DNA from: Phallus indusiatus
Taxonomy: Eukaryota; Basidiomycota; Agaricomycetes; Phallales; Phallaceae
Length of the DNA: 64,000 nucleotides
NCBI GenBank assembly: GCA_027605045.1
Contig: JAQFWX010000025.1
Span: 1 to 64,000, forward strand
Direction: 5' to 3'
The translations under genes and the position numbers were made by a program. The notes beneath the pieces were generated by a model. The model ran no database searches. It was not told where the DNA came from and was given only the letters and a program-made list of their open reading frames with translations. Below are positions 51,823-63,068 of the stretch, piece after piece; position 1 is the first letter of the stretch; each line of letters opens with the position of its first letter.

Positions 51823-53584
51823 TTTCAAAAGCAGGACAAAAAAGACGCGACTGAAACGAAAGAACTAAAGGAATGTGGGGTTTATTGGCACTATGGCCTT
51901 AGATATTACAGCAATGCAGAGGTGTTTTCTCTATGTTGCTGCGCGAAAAAATTCGTGGTCGAAGACAAGAGGGACGAGCAATCATGAATTTTTTCCTTCT
52001 CTGCACGTTCTTGCTTTTTTTGGCAAAGTCATCGGGGCCGTGGGAGATGGGTGAAGTAAAGTATATGATCGAAGCTCGCTTATCATAATTTGTAGGTGTA
52101 TTTTTAGAAAAAAAACCTTTGTGTAACTTCAGTGTCCAAGTAGGTGATTTAAAGCCAAGTAATTTTTTATTCGATTTCTCAAAGGGAAAACATTCCTAAA
52201 TGCAGTGTCAAAGGGCCTTCGTCACCACTTCCTTAGATTCAAGCATAAACGGTCCCAAAACATGTAATTCACATTTGTGACTTCGGCTACTTTACGACTG
52301 GGGGAGTTTTGACACTCGTTTTCGATCACCGCCAATGATGGCAATCAGAAAACAATAGTTCAAATCAGGCTAAAAGCACATAAGAAGGCACTGACACAAG
52401 AGCAATGATGTATGCGGCACTATTCTCATGCACACAGTGCTGTTTTCTCATATCGATTGCTGCTCCACCGTGGTCGGTGACCATGGAGACCACAATAATG
52501 ACAGAGATATTATTGACCATTTACCCAAAGGTGTGGGGATCATATGGCACCCTTATCCACCGCGGGTACACCCTGAGTGAGGCATGGCCAAAGCGGTCAT
52601 GAACTGGTACCATTGACATGAGACTATCCATGTAAAAAATTTACATAACTAGAATTCAAAGAAAATTCGTTATTCGGACATTTTACATCAACTGTCTGCT
52701 GTGTAGTAGCATTTAGGCGACTGAATATCATTGCGGAAGGCAATCAAAGCAAGCCAACTTTGAACCTGGGGCGAATTATTCATACGCGACTCCGCTTCAT
52801 CTTCGCGACTATCAAGAAATAAAGAGAAAGGAAGGAGCCGACTGTATATATGTAATTATAGATACGTCACCGCGTCGCCTTTTATAGACAAATCCATTTC
52901 TCACAAAGCCCTAGCCCTATCTAAACGAATTCTTCGGATCCGTCGCAACACACCGAGATTTACTTCACCACGTCGACTGCAAGCCTGAATGTAACCCTAA
53001 AGGGCGTAAGTAGCATGCATGGATGTGCGCGAATTTCCTGATTCGCAATGAGCTTACGCTGTCAACGGATGTCACTCTCCTCGTAAAAGAATTGAATGTC
53101 GATCTGTCAAGCTTGAAAAAAAAAACTGAATAGCCGCGACGCATAGTAGTCTGTAGATATGGAAACTTTTTTGGCTCGACGTCTTGCCAAAGCTTGCCAG
53201 TGATTACGGATTAAATCAATCATGACAGGCATGGGCCAACCGCACAACGGACTTTACTGGGGTGCTTAAGAAGCAAGAACTTTCATGGGTGAATGGACGG
53301 CCCTTTCCGAGTTTCTGAGACCTTCATCGTCCCTGGTAGGTCAAGAAGAAGTTTCACCTTCATCTCCCGCGAGGGAGGGGTAAAATTTCATCCCGTCCAA
53401 CCCAGCCAGGTACAATCGTCATTATCATCAGAAATTTTAGCGGTCACCGATTGGCAATCCTTAAATCTATTCTTTCCATTATAATTACAATGCGTCGCAA
53501 AGTTACATAGAAACATAACAAGAACATAGTACAGAGAGGACTAAGATAAATTTGGGTTTAGATCAAAGGCACGTCAACGGTTCA
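51823..53584. other. Intergenic region
   Basis: 1.8 kb between two minus-strand genes: promoter of the Fus1-like gene on the left, 3' flank of the HAM1-like gene on the right. Small open frames at 52405-52602 and 53293-53484 lack family resemblance. Confidence 0.5.
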
Positions 53585-56203
53585 TTAGTGTGACATAACA
53601 TGAACATCAAAAGCATTCGATTGCCATCCTTCACGGTGCAATTCCCGATCCTTCTTGAACTGAACTTCTTGAGCAAAGGAAGCTACCCCGCTTTCAGCTC
53701 GATTAGTCGCCATTCCAGCCTGATTTTTACTTTCTTCGGCAAGACGGACTGCTTGATCGCGTTTGGCATGAGAATTCGATCCCGGAGCAATGGGTCCATG
53801 CTTATCCCCAGATATGATTTGTGGTTGTGCTCCAATCGCGACTGAGGCGTCTTGACGAGGATCGTCCTTGATGATCCCAACGCTAGTAGTATGCAAACCA
53901 GTAAACAGACCCGGCTGTTGCTTCAAATGGCCAATCTCGCTCCAAATCGCACTAAGGTACGATGCAGACCATGGCATGCCAGTGTCGGCGAATACATTGG
54001 CACGACTGTAAATTTCGAACAGAACGTTGTCTATGAACTCGACAGACATAGCGATTTGTCGTTGCATGGTCGTTTCGATGGCTTTTTCGATACGACTCTG
54101 GACCATAGGTTTAAACATGGTAAAAAGGAACGAGTGATTAGATTTGCGGATCGTGAACTCGGGTTTGTTGAGCTGAACGTTTACGCGTTCGACCTTGAAA
54201 AAGGCATGCTGCCTTGCCTTATGAGCGTCCTTCTTGTCCGGTTGAGGGAGCAGCGTGAGAGCTATCTCAACATCAACCCCTTCCTTTGGTATGGTAACAC
54301 CAAGTAAGCCTGATATTTCGGACACGGGTTGCATGGTCGTGTCATTGTACCTAGTACAGAAGTTAATATATTGCACTGCACTCTGTCCAATAATAATTCC
54401 TACCAGAACGACACGTCACGAGCCTTCAGCTGAACACCTTTGAAATATATGTTGGTGTAAGACTTGACACTAGTCTTTGCGTCTTGGTTGACAGAGGGCT
54501 TGGAGACGTCCAGGTCAGTTGCGTTGTGGATTCGTGCTCTACCCGGAAGTAACTTAAGGGTGTCCAACAAAAGGTCTTCGATAACAAACTCGACGTCCGA
54601 GTCTTTATATTCAATTCTAAATGACCGGTGAGCAAAATCGAACATCAAGGCGCATGATACGATATGTATTATACCTTGGCACGGGAACCTCCTTTAGATG
54701 ATCTAAGGCTCGAGGAATGTAGACGTCGGTCACATCTTGCCATAGCCAGTTGGCGTTACCAAGGGCCGCTTCTCTGAGCGTAAGGGCTGCTTGGGTGACG
54801 TCTTCACCAAACACCAAGGATGCTTCATGAAGTCTCTTGACGTCGGAGTCGTTCTCAATCCTAGCAAAGAAGTCTTGATATTCGTTACACAACCTGTCCA
54901 TGTCATCGTGCCATTTCCTGTGTTGTTCACCGGATTGTAGTTGCTTCCATCTCTGGGAAAGTTCTTCACGATTTCGTGTGTGTTCGTCTGAACGGACATA
55001 AGTAGGCTCGGCAAGAGAGCGACGCATGAAATTGTGTGTGTCATCGAAGAATTTTTTGAGTTCGGGATCCTCCCTGATGTCACGGGCGGTGGTGCGCAGG
55101 GAATTGAGGAGGTCGTTAGTGGACTTGTCAGCTAAGCGTTCTAATAGAGTATTGAAGCATCCAAGAGCGTTGCTGATACGTCCAGTGGGATCGTTGATAA
55201 CATCGTTAAGAGAGTTGTTGTCCACGGACTCGACGGACTTGTTGATCCATTTAGAAGCCAAATCAAATACAGTCAGAATAGCTCGCTTGTAATTCTCATC
55301 GTTCTCAGCATTTATTAAGAGCTTGATAAAACCATGAATAAGTTGCGATCTGTTTATATTGGGAACAACTTACATTCTCGATAAATTGATCAAGGTCCTG
55401 AGACACCTTATTGGCAAGCTGATCACCACTTTGCTTCACGGCCTGGCTGCCACCGATAATATTGGAACCAGCAGCCTTGGCGGTGTCCATTCCTCTCTCG
55501 AAGCGTTCACGGGTGTCTGTAGGCTGACCTTCCTCAGGCACAGAGCGACCCAAGGGATCACGTTTGCCTTCTTGCACTTCTTGTTCGGTTTGACGAAGAT
55601 CAGATTTGACAGTACCGGCATGTTGCTCGACAACTTCGGCGGTGTCTGCGATGAAAGTACGGACGAAGGAAGCGAAATCGCCCAAACCGCCTTTTGTTGA
55701 AGTAAGATGTTGTATGAAGACCGTAACGACTTCTCGGAAAGCGTTTGAAGCTTTATCGGCGTCAGACAATGCTTCCTTTTGTGATTTTTCTAGGGATAAC
55801 AACCTGGTTAGGGGACAACCTTTGAAATACGTATGAATAATGACTTACGAAGACTTGGGTCCGTACGCAGCTCGCCACGAGACAGGTCATACAAGCCAGT
55901 CTGCAGAACATCATCACCTAAAAGACAACAGTCAATTTAACATAGCGTGAAAACCATTTCGAAATCACCATTCTTGTTGGTTCCAAGCTCCTTATATGCA
56001 AGTAAGACCTGTTTCAAATCGCTTGACAATCTTTGGCCATAGTCACTTAAACGACCCAACGAGGGGTCTTGTGAAGTATTTGAAAGCGCATCGATTTGGC
56101 GAACGACGCAATCGATCCAAGAGTTTACTTGGGACTGAGTAGGCATCTTCCCAGCGGAAAGAGCACCGAGAACACTAGCGTAAGATTCCATTTGTGTCGA
56201 CAT
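53585..56203 (-). CDS. HAM1-like (DUF4449) lipid-binding protein
   Basis: Large fungal protein of the HAM1-like/BPI-SMP-related group, thought to bind lipids. Exons: MSTQMESYASVLGALSAGKM, QVNSWIDCVVRQIDALSN, DDVLQTGLYDLSRGELRTDP, FASFVRTFIADTAEVVEQHA, LGCFNTLLERLADKSTNDL, REDPELKKFFDDTHNFMRRS, GEDVTQAALTLREAALGNAN, then after an intron PVPRIEYKDSDVEFVIEDLL, FKGVQLKARDVSFWYNDTT, ISGLLGVTIPKEGVDVEIAL and the C-terminal GPIAPGSNSHAKRDQAVRLA region ending DVHVMSH. The central beta-rich part has the amphipathic strand pattern of the SMP/BPI fold. Six introns or so, no frame break. Divergent from the F-box gene. Confidence 0.82.
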
Positions 56204-56252
56204 AGGGAATAGTCAATTGACGAAGTGAAAGGCCATGTCAGTGGTCTGACAA

Positions 56253-56262
56253 AATATATATA
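56253..56262 (-). promoter_or_regulatory. TATA box of the HAM1-like gene
   Basis: TATATATATT on the minus strand about 50 nt before the HAM1-like start codon, in the 230-bp divergent spacer shared with the F-box gene. Confidence 0.5.
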
Positions 56263-56415
56263 CGCCGGGTTCTAATCGTCGTGTATGATGCGTATCCACA
56301 CGAGTAATGGTGTCATTACCGGGTGAATAGTTTGTTAATACTGTATGTTCCGGTGCGTATGACGACAAGGCGAGACAAAGGCTTTTTGTATAGTCATGGT
56401 GCGGAGCGACTGCAG

Positions 56416-56430
56416 TGAGTCATATGACTA
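56416..56430. promoter_or_regulatory. bZIP (AP-1/Gcn4-type) palindrome at the F-box start
   Basis: TGAGTCATATGACTA contains a perfect 12-bp inverted repeat (AGTCATATGACT) and a TGAGTCA AP-1/Gcn4 core, ending three bases before the F-box ATG. Such a position is more likely leader than promoter, so function is open. Confidence 0.3.
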
Positions 56431-56433
56431 AGC

Positions 56434-57567
56434 ATGGACAAACTACCTCCCGAGCTCATAGCAGTCATCATCGAGGAGCTCTACTACAACCCCAACGGCG
56501 CGGTTGACTACCGTTCTCTTCACCTGTGTTGTAGGGTTTGTCGTCTGTGGAGGACCTGCGCTCAACAGTTGCTTTTCAAGGCTCCGTCGCTATTGTCACG
56601 CGAGCACGCTTTCTCCTTCTTGCAGGCGATTTCGAAGCCCGATTTGGCCGAGAATGTCCGTATCTTGAATATCTCTATCGATGCAGTCGGAGATCCCGCA
56701 GACTTTGCACATGTCGTCGTTAGCTGCAGACACCTCTACCACTTGCGCATGGGTGCCGCTAAATTGCCGTCATTCGACAGACGGACGATGCTGATATTAT
56801 CAAAGATTCCGCCAATCAAAGCGCTGTCCGTGTTGACCATGGGTGTTCAGTCGACATTCCTTTATCAGCTTCTGCACTTACTACCTGGACTGGCGCACCT
56901 TTGCATGTTCACTGAATGGCATGCTACTCCACCAGCCAAGCCGCCAGCTTTCCAGCTCTATGAACTCGTCCTAAGACGAGCCCTGCATCCTGGTGTTCTG
57001 CTCTGGCTTCTGTCGTCAACAGTCTCATTGCAAATATTCGAGATGTGGGATATGTGTGACCCGGCCACGATGCAGATCGTCATGAAAGACCACGGTTCTA
57101 CCATCCGTTCATTCCGGTTTGTTTATGTCACATTTCAGACACTACAAAATCTTCGCAGTTGTATCAATCTCGAGGAACTTGTTATATGGAATGTCCCAAC
57201 ATTCATTCCTTTGGATGACCTTCCTCTATCTATCCGACACTTCTCATTTCGAAATCCTCCTCATAGTCGTTCCTCTACTCTTTCCGTCATCATTGATGCT
57301 GTTCAGACTCTTCCTAACCTTGAATCAGTCACATGTGATAAAGCTACAGCCGAGGAGGTTCCTGATTTTGAGAGGTTGTTGCATACTTGCCAGGAGCTGA
57401 AAGTTACCCTTTCGATAAATAGTAGCTCTTACCCCATCGTAAGCATTACTGGAAGCACTATAAATCACAGATAATACTAATGCCTATGTCAGGCTGAAGA
57501 TTTGGTTCCATGGAAAAAACTCCCGAGGCGTAATTCGGTTTCTAATTTCCGTTTTATGACAACGTAG
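56434..57567 (+). CDS. F-box protein with degenerate leucine-rich region
   Basis: The N-terminal F-box reads MDKLPPELIAVIIEELYY, then YRSLHLCCRVCRLWRTCAQQ. Leucine-rich segments follow (LLHLLPGLAHLCMF, LQNLRSCINLEELVIW, LPNLESVTCDKA). Probable SCF substrate adaptor of the large Agaricomycete F-box family. Straight reading stops at 57474, but a canonical intron (57439-57492: GTAAGC donor, CTAAT branch site, CAG acceptor) leads to a last exon AEDLVPWKKLPRRNSVSNFR with stop at 57565-57567. I prefer the spliced end because the P-W-K-K-x-P-R-R type tail is common in this family. No frame break; target unknown. Confidence 0.82.
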
Positions 57568-57739
57568 GGTTCCCACTGTTTGTCTATATGGAAAATTTCT
57601 CGGTTTTATTCCCATACTATGTACTTGTATCCCGGATGTCGCGGACAAACTATCTCATTGTTTACTTATTTTCATTCTATCTTTGTATTGTACATGTTAT
57701 CATTTACTATGTTCAATTGGAGCAATGCATTTTTCAAGA

Positions 57740-60700
57740 TCAAGAATCCCAGATTGCTCCGAAAGCGGGTATACCTCTGCGCGATAACATCATCACTACA
57801 ACTGTCGGGATAAAAACACGAACTAAACATACCTGCTCATCATACCATACACGACTTGCTCGGTCAACTTTTGATTGGAAATAACACAAACGGCTTCGGC
57901 ATTGAATTCCCGCACAAGCTTCATTGTGAGTTTAACCATATCCGGTTTGCCATGCTTTCGAGTGTCATAAACCACCGCACCAGGAGATTTCTCTAATATG
58001 GAATCGACGAGCTCATCTCCGAACGTTTTTCGTACATCAGGCGATGTCCAGAGTAGTCTGATAGGCACGCGCTGTTCGAGAATACAAGGTGCGCAGGGAC
58101 CAATGCCGCTTCCAGTCGCTACAAAAACAAGTCGGTTGAAAAGAGGGACGATACGAAGAACCCCAAAGGTCGGTACTCCTCGGACCCACAGATGTGTTGG
58201 GGGGTCCTCGATTTGTTGAGTGGTCCAATCGCCGGCTTTAGAAACGACGAGAGAATATCCTGTCTTTCCGGGTTCGGGTACTGTAGCAAATGAATGCCAT
58301 TCAATAAGTGGGCTTCGAGAGATACGAGTGTAACTGCCTGGAATTGGTGTTACTAATGGAGTTGTATTGAGTCAAGCTGAATTCAATTTGCAAATGTTCG
58401 AGAAGACTCACCGTAGTCGAAGTATAGTCGTACTGCGTGAGAAGAGAGAACCTTTGCCCGGACTGGAACACGACGAAGACGAAACCAGGGAAGGATGATT
58501 GAACCCGTCATAATAACAACAAGCCAGAAAGGAGTGGAGGTCTTTAAAGCATGACCAAGAGACTCGGTTGGTAGCTTATAATCATTGATTAGGAGGATAA
58601 CCTGCGCCCATACTAAGGCTGTAGCAGTCCATCCCATGAAACCTGTGATAGTATTAGAAGAAGATAACATTCAGAGAATGTGGGAACACATACGATGCGT
58701 GCGCTCAAAGCGATTGTGAGCAATTGATCGGAATCGGGGGTATGCGAATAAAACAATAAGAAGCAATAGTAGTAGTATAAGGTATGTAACGACAAGAGTT
58801 GCAGGTGAGATCTGAAGTACATTATTATCAATGGTTATGATAGATTGCATATGTTTTAAAAGTCTAACCTTCTTCTGGGTGAGTTCAATTGTAGCTTCGA
58901 CGCTAAATAATATTAACCAGACAATAGCCGAGATAGCAGCTCCGGAGTGGACTAGTAAAATCAGCATATGTACATGTTCTTTGAATGATCATACTTACGT
59001 CCACCAATATGATATACACGAGCGCAAACACGACGGATAGCGAGTGGCCAACTGGGAGGAACTGTACATTGTTAACAAGCCGTGCATGCTTGATGGAAAT
59101 GTATCACTAACCAGCACAAAATACGTTAAAGAACGCATTGACCACGTAGTCTTGACGCATAAGTATAGCGACAAAGAAATTGGCGATAACGACTTGTCCT
59201 AAATGCAAAGCCGACGTATCGCGACGGATGACAGTGATAATAAAGATGATCATGTTGGAGACGAAAACAACTCCGAATAGTCGTCTGTAGAGTGTGAAAA
59301 CGGAATGACGTAGTCGACTAAAGATGTTTCCGTGCGTTTGAGGTGGTAATTCGTCGTCCAGATAGCCCTCCCAGCCGAGAGAAGGTGCGGCCTCCACCTT
59401 TTCAACACTTGGAGACACGACACTTTCCACAACTTTGGTTTCATTGCTATCAAATGATGGTGTTTTTGAAAGTCGAGTACTAGATCCTGAGGAAAATGAG
59501 TCAACGTCAGAACCGACGGGGGTGTGTCCGCGGGGGCTGTAAGGAACGAAGGTAGGCTGGTATGTTTTCGGGGGTGCTGTGGGTTCATGAATAAGAGTGG
59601 TCCAGAGTGGTGCTTGGTGCTCAGTATCAGCTGACATCCAGTCTGAGATTTTGCTATAGACGTTTGCAGGTACTTGATACGGGGTGAAGACATAATCTGC
59701 GATTTTGAGTGGGGTCGGCTCAACCACGATGATATTATGAGTGACGGCCTTTTCAGGGGAACGAATGTCTGTGGTTCGACTCTCGACCATTGCTCGTAGG
59801 GCGCGTTTATCTATCTTTCCATTGCTAAAAAGGACTCAGAAACAGTTCAATGGTATAAAAAAACTATGAAATACCTAGTGTGTGGAAATGTTTCCATCGT
59901 CAAATACTTCGACGGAACAGCATAATAAGGCTGAACTTTGGAAGCTGCGGCTTTGACTATTTCTATATCGACATCGGCGGGGCTTATGAAACCCCAAAGT
60001 TCTGTTCCAATCAATAAGGCAACAGCAACTTTAACTTGGGGGCATGTCTAAACATAGACTTGTCGTAAAGAAGTCATGAACCGCAAGTGGGAGAAGGTTT
60101 ACCTCCATGGCAGCAGCGACACCATCCAACTCAACACGAAACCCTTTCACTTTGACCTGGTCGTCCACTCTTCCAAGGTGCTCAAGCATACCATTGGGTG
60201 TCCATCTTCCGATGTCTCCAGTATTGAACATCACTCTATGGTATCAAATATTAATCTATCGAAACCTTTGAAAGAGGCCAAGTGACTTACCCTCCTGGTC
60301 TCCAAGGATCGGTTTTGTATTTCTTCTGAGTGAGCTCAGGAAGGCCAATGTAACTAATAGGCGAAGTTTAGAATAAAAACCGGATGTGGAACATTGGTGC
60401 ATACCCTCTCGTGATACCATTTCCACCGGCCCACATAATGCCTTGTTCACCTACTTTCACGGGGTACATGGTATCCGGATCCAATATGTAGACACTATTA
60501 TTAGGTGTCGGCCTGCCAATAGACAGTGGTTCCCCATAAACATGTGCTTCAACGGTATTTACGATGGTAATCTAAAAATGTGGTGTATTAGAATATGATT
60601 GATTTAATCGAGGAGGGGCAGATCATCCAAGACTTGCCTCAGTAGGACCACAAGAATTGTGAAACAACGCATATTTAGACCACTTGTCAGCAAGGCTTTG

Positions 60701-61928
60701 AGGGCATACTTCTCCAGCAGTGGCTACGAATTTGATGTTTGGGTAATCATCGGGTTGGTGAGATCCTAATATTGTGGGAGTGGAAATGACAACATCAACG
60801 TTTTTGAGAGCCGTTTTCCATTCTTTGGATGTTTTGCCTCGGAGGATGAGTGTGCAGCCATTAGAGAAACAACCCAAAATTTCCTTCACAAGACGTCAGT
60901 GTGCAAGTAACTTTAATAATTCGAAATAGATCATACCCATGCGGCCATATCGAAGGCAATATTGAGTAGTTGTGCGACTCTCAAACCCGGCTTCATTCCG
61001 ATATTTCCGGGTTCCAGACAAACAACTGGTTTCAAGTCAGTCATGATGCCCGAAATGACAAAATCATGCGACATACGATTAACAACATTATAATGCATAA
61101 CATCAACACCTTTGGGTTTCCCGGTAGTCCTAAGAACCTCAAGATTAGTTATGAGCTGATGCTGAACTTCAAGCGGATTTACCCAGAAGTGTATATCACG
61201 TAGCAGCCATCACTGCCCCCGCCAGTAGTTTTGAATTCATCGTTAAGCTCTTCGCGAATAGCAGAATCATCCAAATTCTCCTCCGCTTCATTCACAACTT
61301 CTTCAAGAATAAGCTTCGTAACGGTCGGGTTCCCATTTACGGACAAATCTTCGTTCAACTTGTCTACTCTTTGGTGCCATTCTCTTCCAACCATTACCAC
61401 GGTAGCACCGGAGTTTAATGCTACATGTGCCAAAGAGGAATCGGTAACAATGCCGCCGTCGAGTGGAACATATGCAGCCCCGGCCTTGAGTATTGCAAAT
61501 ATGCCGACTAAAAGGGGAATGGAACGCTGAGCTAAAGCAGTTGTTTTTAAGAAACTAATTCGATAAATTGGGAGGGGAGCGGCCTACTAAGAATGATGAC
61601 ACGATCACCCCGCTTTACGCCAGTTCTGTGGAGTTTACGGGCCACTCTACTACTCAAGACATACAATTGGCCGTAGTTGATGCGTTCACCTTCACCTCCA
61701 TGCGTTATAGCTGCAATGGCTTGAGGCGCTCGCTCCGCGTGGTATGCAAAGGCGTGGTGTATGCACGAATATGGCAGTGGCTGCTTTGGGCCGTGGGAGA
61801 AGGAAGGTATGGCGGGGGGCGTATTAACTAGAACAGTGATAACATGCCAGTTCAGATTTGGAGTAAGTTTGGAATTAAACTGCTGAACCCACTGTTGGCG
61901 TCATGGTTGATTCCCGAAGTGGATCCAT
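57740..61928 (-). CDS. TmpB-like fusion: adenylation domain, membrane region, ferredoxin-reductase-like domain
   Basis: The N-terminal half is an NRPS-like adenylation domain: YVIYTSGTTGKPKGV (A3), LLNIAFDMAAWEILGCFSNG, HNSCGPTEASL (A5), FNTGDIGRWTPNGMLEHLGR (A7), VDDQVKVKGFRVELDG (A8) and SNGKIDKRAL with the A10 Lys. No clear carrier domain follows. A linker rich in Ser leads to hydrophobic segments (RLFGVVFVSNMIIFIITVI, AAISAIVWLILFSVEA, LVVTYLILLLLLLIVLF) and TATALVWAQVILLI. The C-terminus is FNR-like: GSYTRISRSPLIEWHSFATV for flavin and VFVATGSGIGPCAPCI for NAD(P)H. It ends GIPAFGAIWDS. Aspergillus nidulans TmpB, a developmental signalling protein, has this layout as I recall it. Start uncertain: a frame break near 61886 lies between the first ATGs and QFNSKLTPNLNWHV. 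Confidence 0.82.
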
Positions 61929-63068
61929 GTTTAAAGGGAGAACTGCGCATTGTATCTCCCATGGAAGGAAGAATATCGACAGCCATTCTTTAAAATCGAG
62001 TGATGGTAAAGGTGGTAAACCTCGGTAGAAAGTGTCGAGAGACGAAGGAGCAGAATGAACACAACGAACTAGGGAATCTTGAAAGTGAGCGCGGCTTTGC
62101 TTGCGCGTTTCGCGAAAACAAGGAATTTCGTTGCGAGAAAGACAGCTCCCAGTTGAGGACAAAGACTCCTTCGGTGTTGGAGAAGGGGTTGCAAGGCATG
62201 ACTTGAGCGATAATTTATACACATTATCAAACGTAAAGTGAAACGAGCTTTGACCCCTCCAATAATTTGCATTTTCTGCGGATACGTAGAGGATACTGGC
62301 TAACCGAGTTCAGATGATGTCAGATAGTAGATGGATCCTAGCTTTTTGGAAGTAAGGCAATTCCGCCCCAAGGCGCAAGTCCACGTGCGGATAATACACG
62401 AGCTTGTTACGTCAAAAAATTGCCAAAAAGACAGTGTAAATTTACACAGTCGAGACCAGTTAACTCCCCATTCGAACGCGTCGTAATGAATGCGAATTGG
62501 CCCCCTAATGGAATAGCAACGTGAAAATGTATTTTCGGACATGAATCCGCCACAATTTGCTTACGTGTAGCATAACCAAAATGTCCAGCAGAAGGTTTGA
62601 GGCTCTCGGAGTAACGAACGTTTTTTTGCATGTGGTTAGAATAAGCTGCAAACATCGAAATCAGCGTAGGAAGGAGAGGTTTGTCCAGTGTTGACCCGGA
62701 AATACGTATGTACAACGCCGTGAATGATCCGCGAAGGGCAATTCGATTGGACACGATCCAGGAGTCAGCCGGCGACGGAATGAGCGTGACGGCGGCGGTG
62801 AGCATGTGTCCTGAACCTGACTAACCGCTACCATACACTTTCGACCCACACCTGAGCACAGAACATGTTTGTGAACTTGTTCTCTCTTTTGGAAAGACCA
62901 TCAATGGAGCATCGTGACAATTGTGATAGCATCGCATGGCTTAAAGAGGGGTCCAAAAGAAATTAGCACCTTTCACGAGAATCCTCACAGAACACACTCT
63001 TCTTCCCAAAACTATACTTTCTAGCCGACATATTCGCAGCATTTCCCCGTTATCTACTGTGACAAACG
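61929..63068. other. Divergent spacer, TmpB-like / enoyl-CoA hydratase
   Basis: 1.1 kb between start codons. Overlapping open frames on the minus strand (62407-62805, 62661-62849) and elsewhere show no domain. No TATA element close to either gene is clear. Confidence 0.5.

Noticed and set aside
57439..57474. Straight-read stop of the F-box gene at 57474
   Set aside because: A well-formed intron leads to a better C-terminal exon ending at 57567.
62407..62805. 132-codon minus-strand frame upstream of the enoyl-CoA hydratase
   Set aside because: No domain recognised and several other frames overlap it; probably chance.
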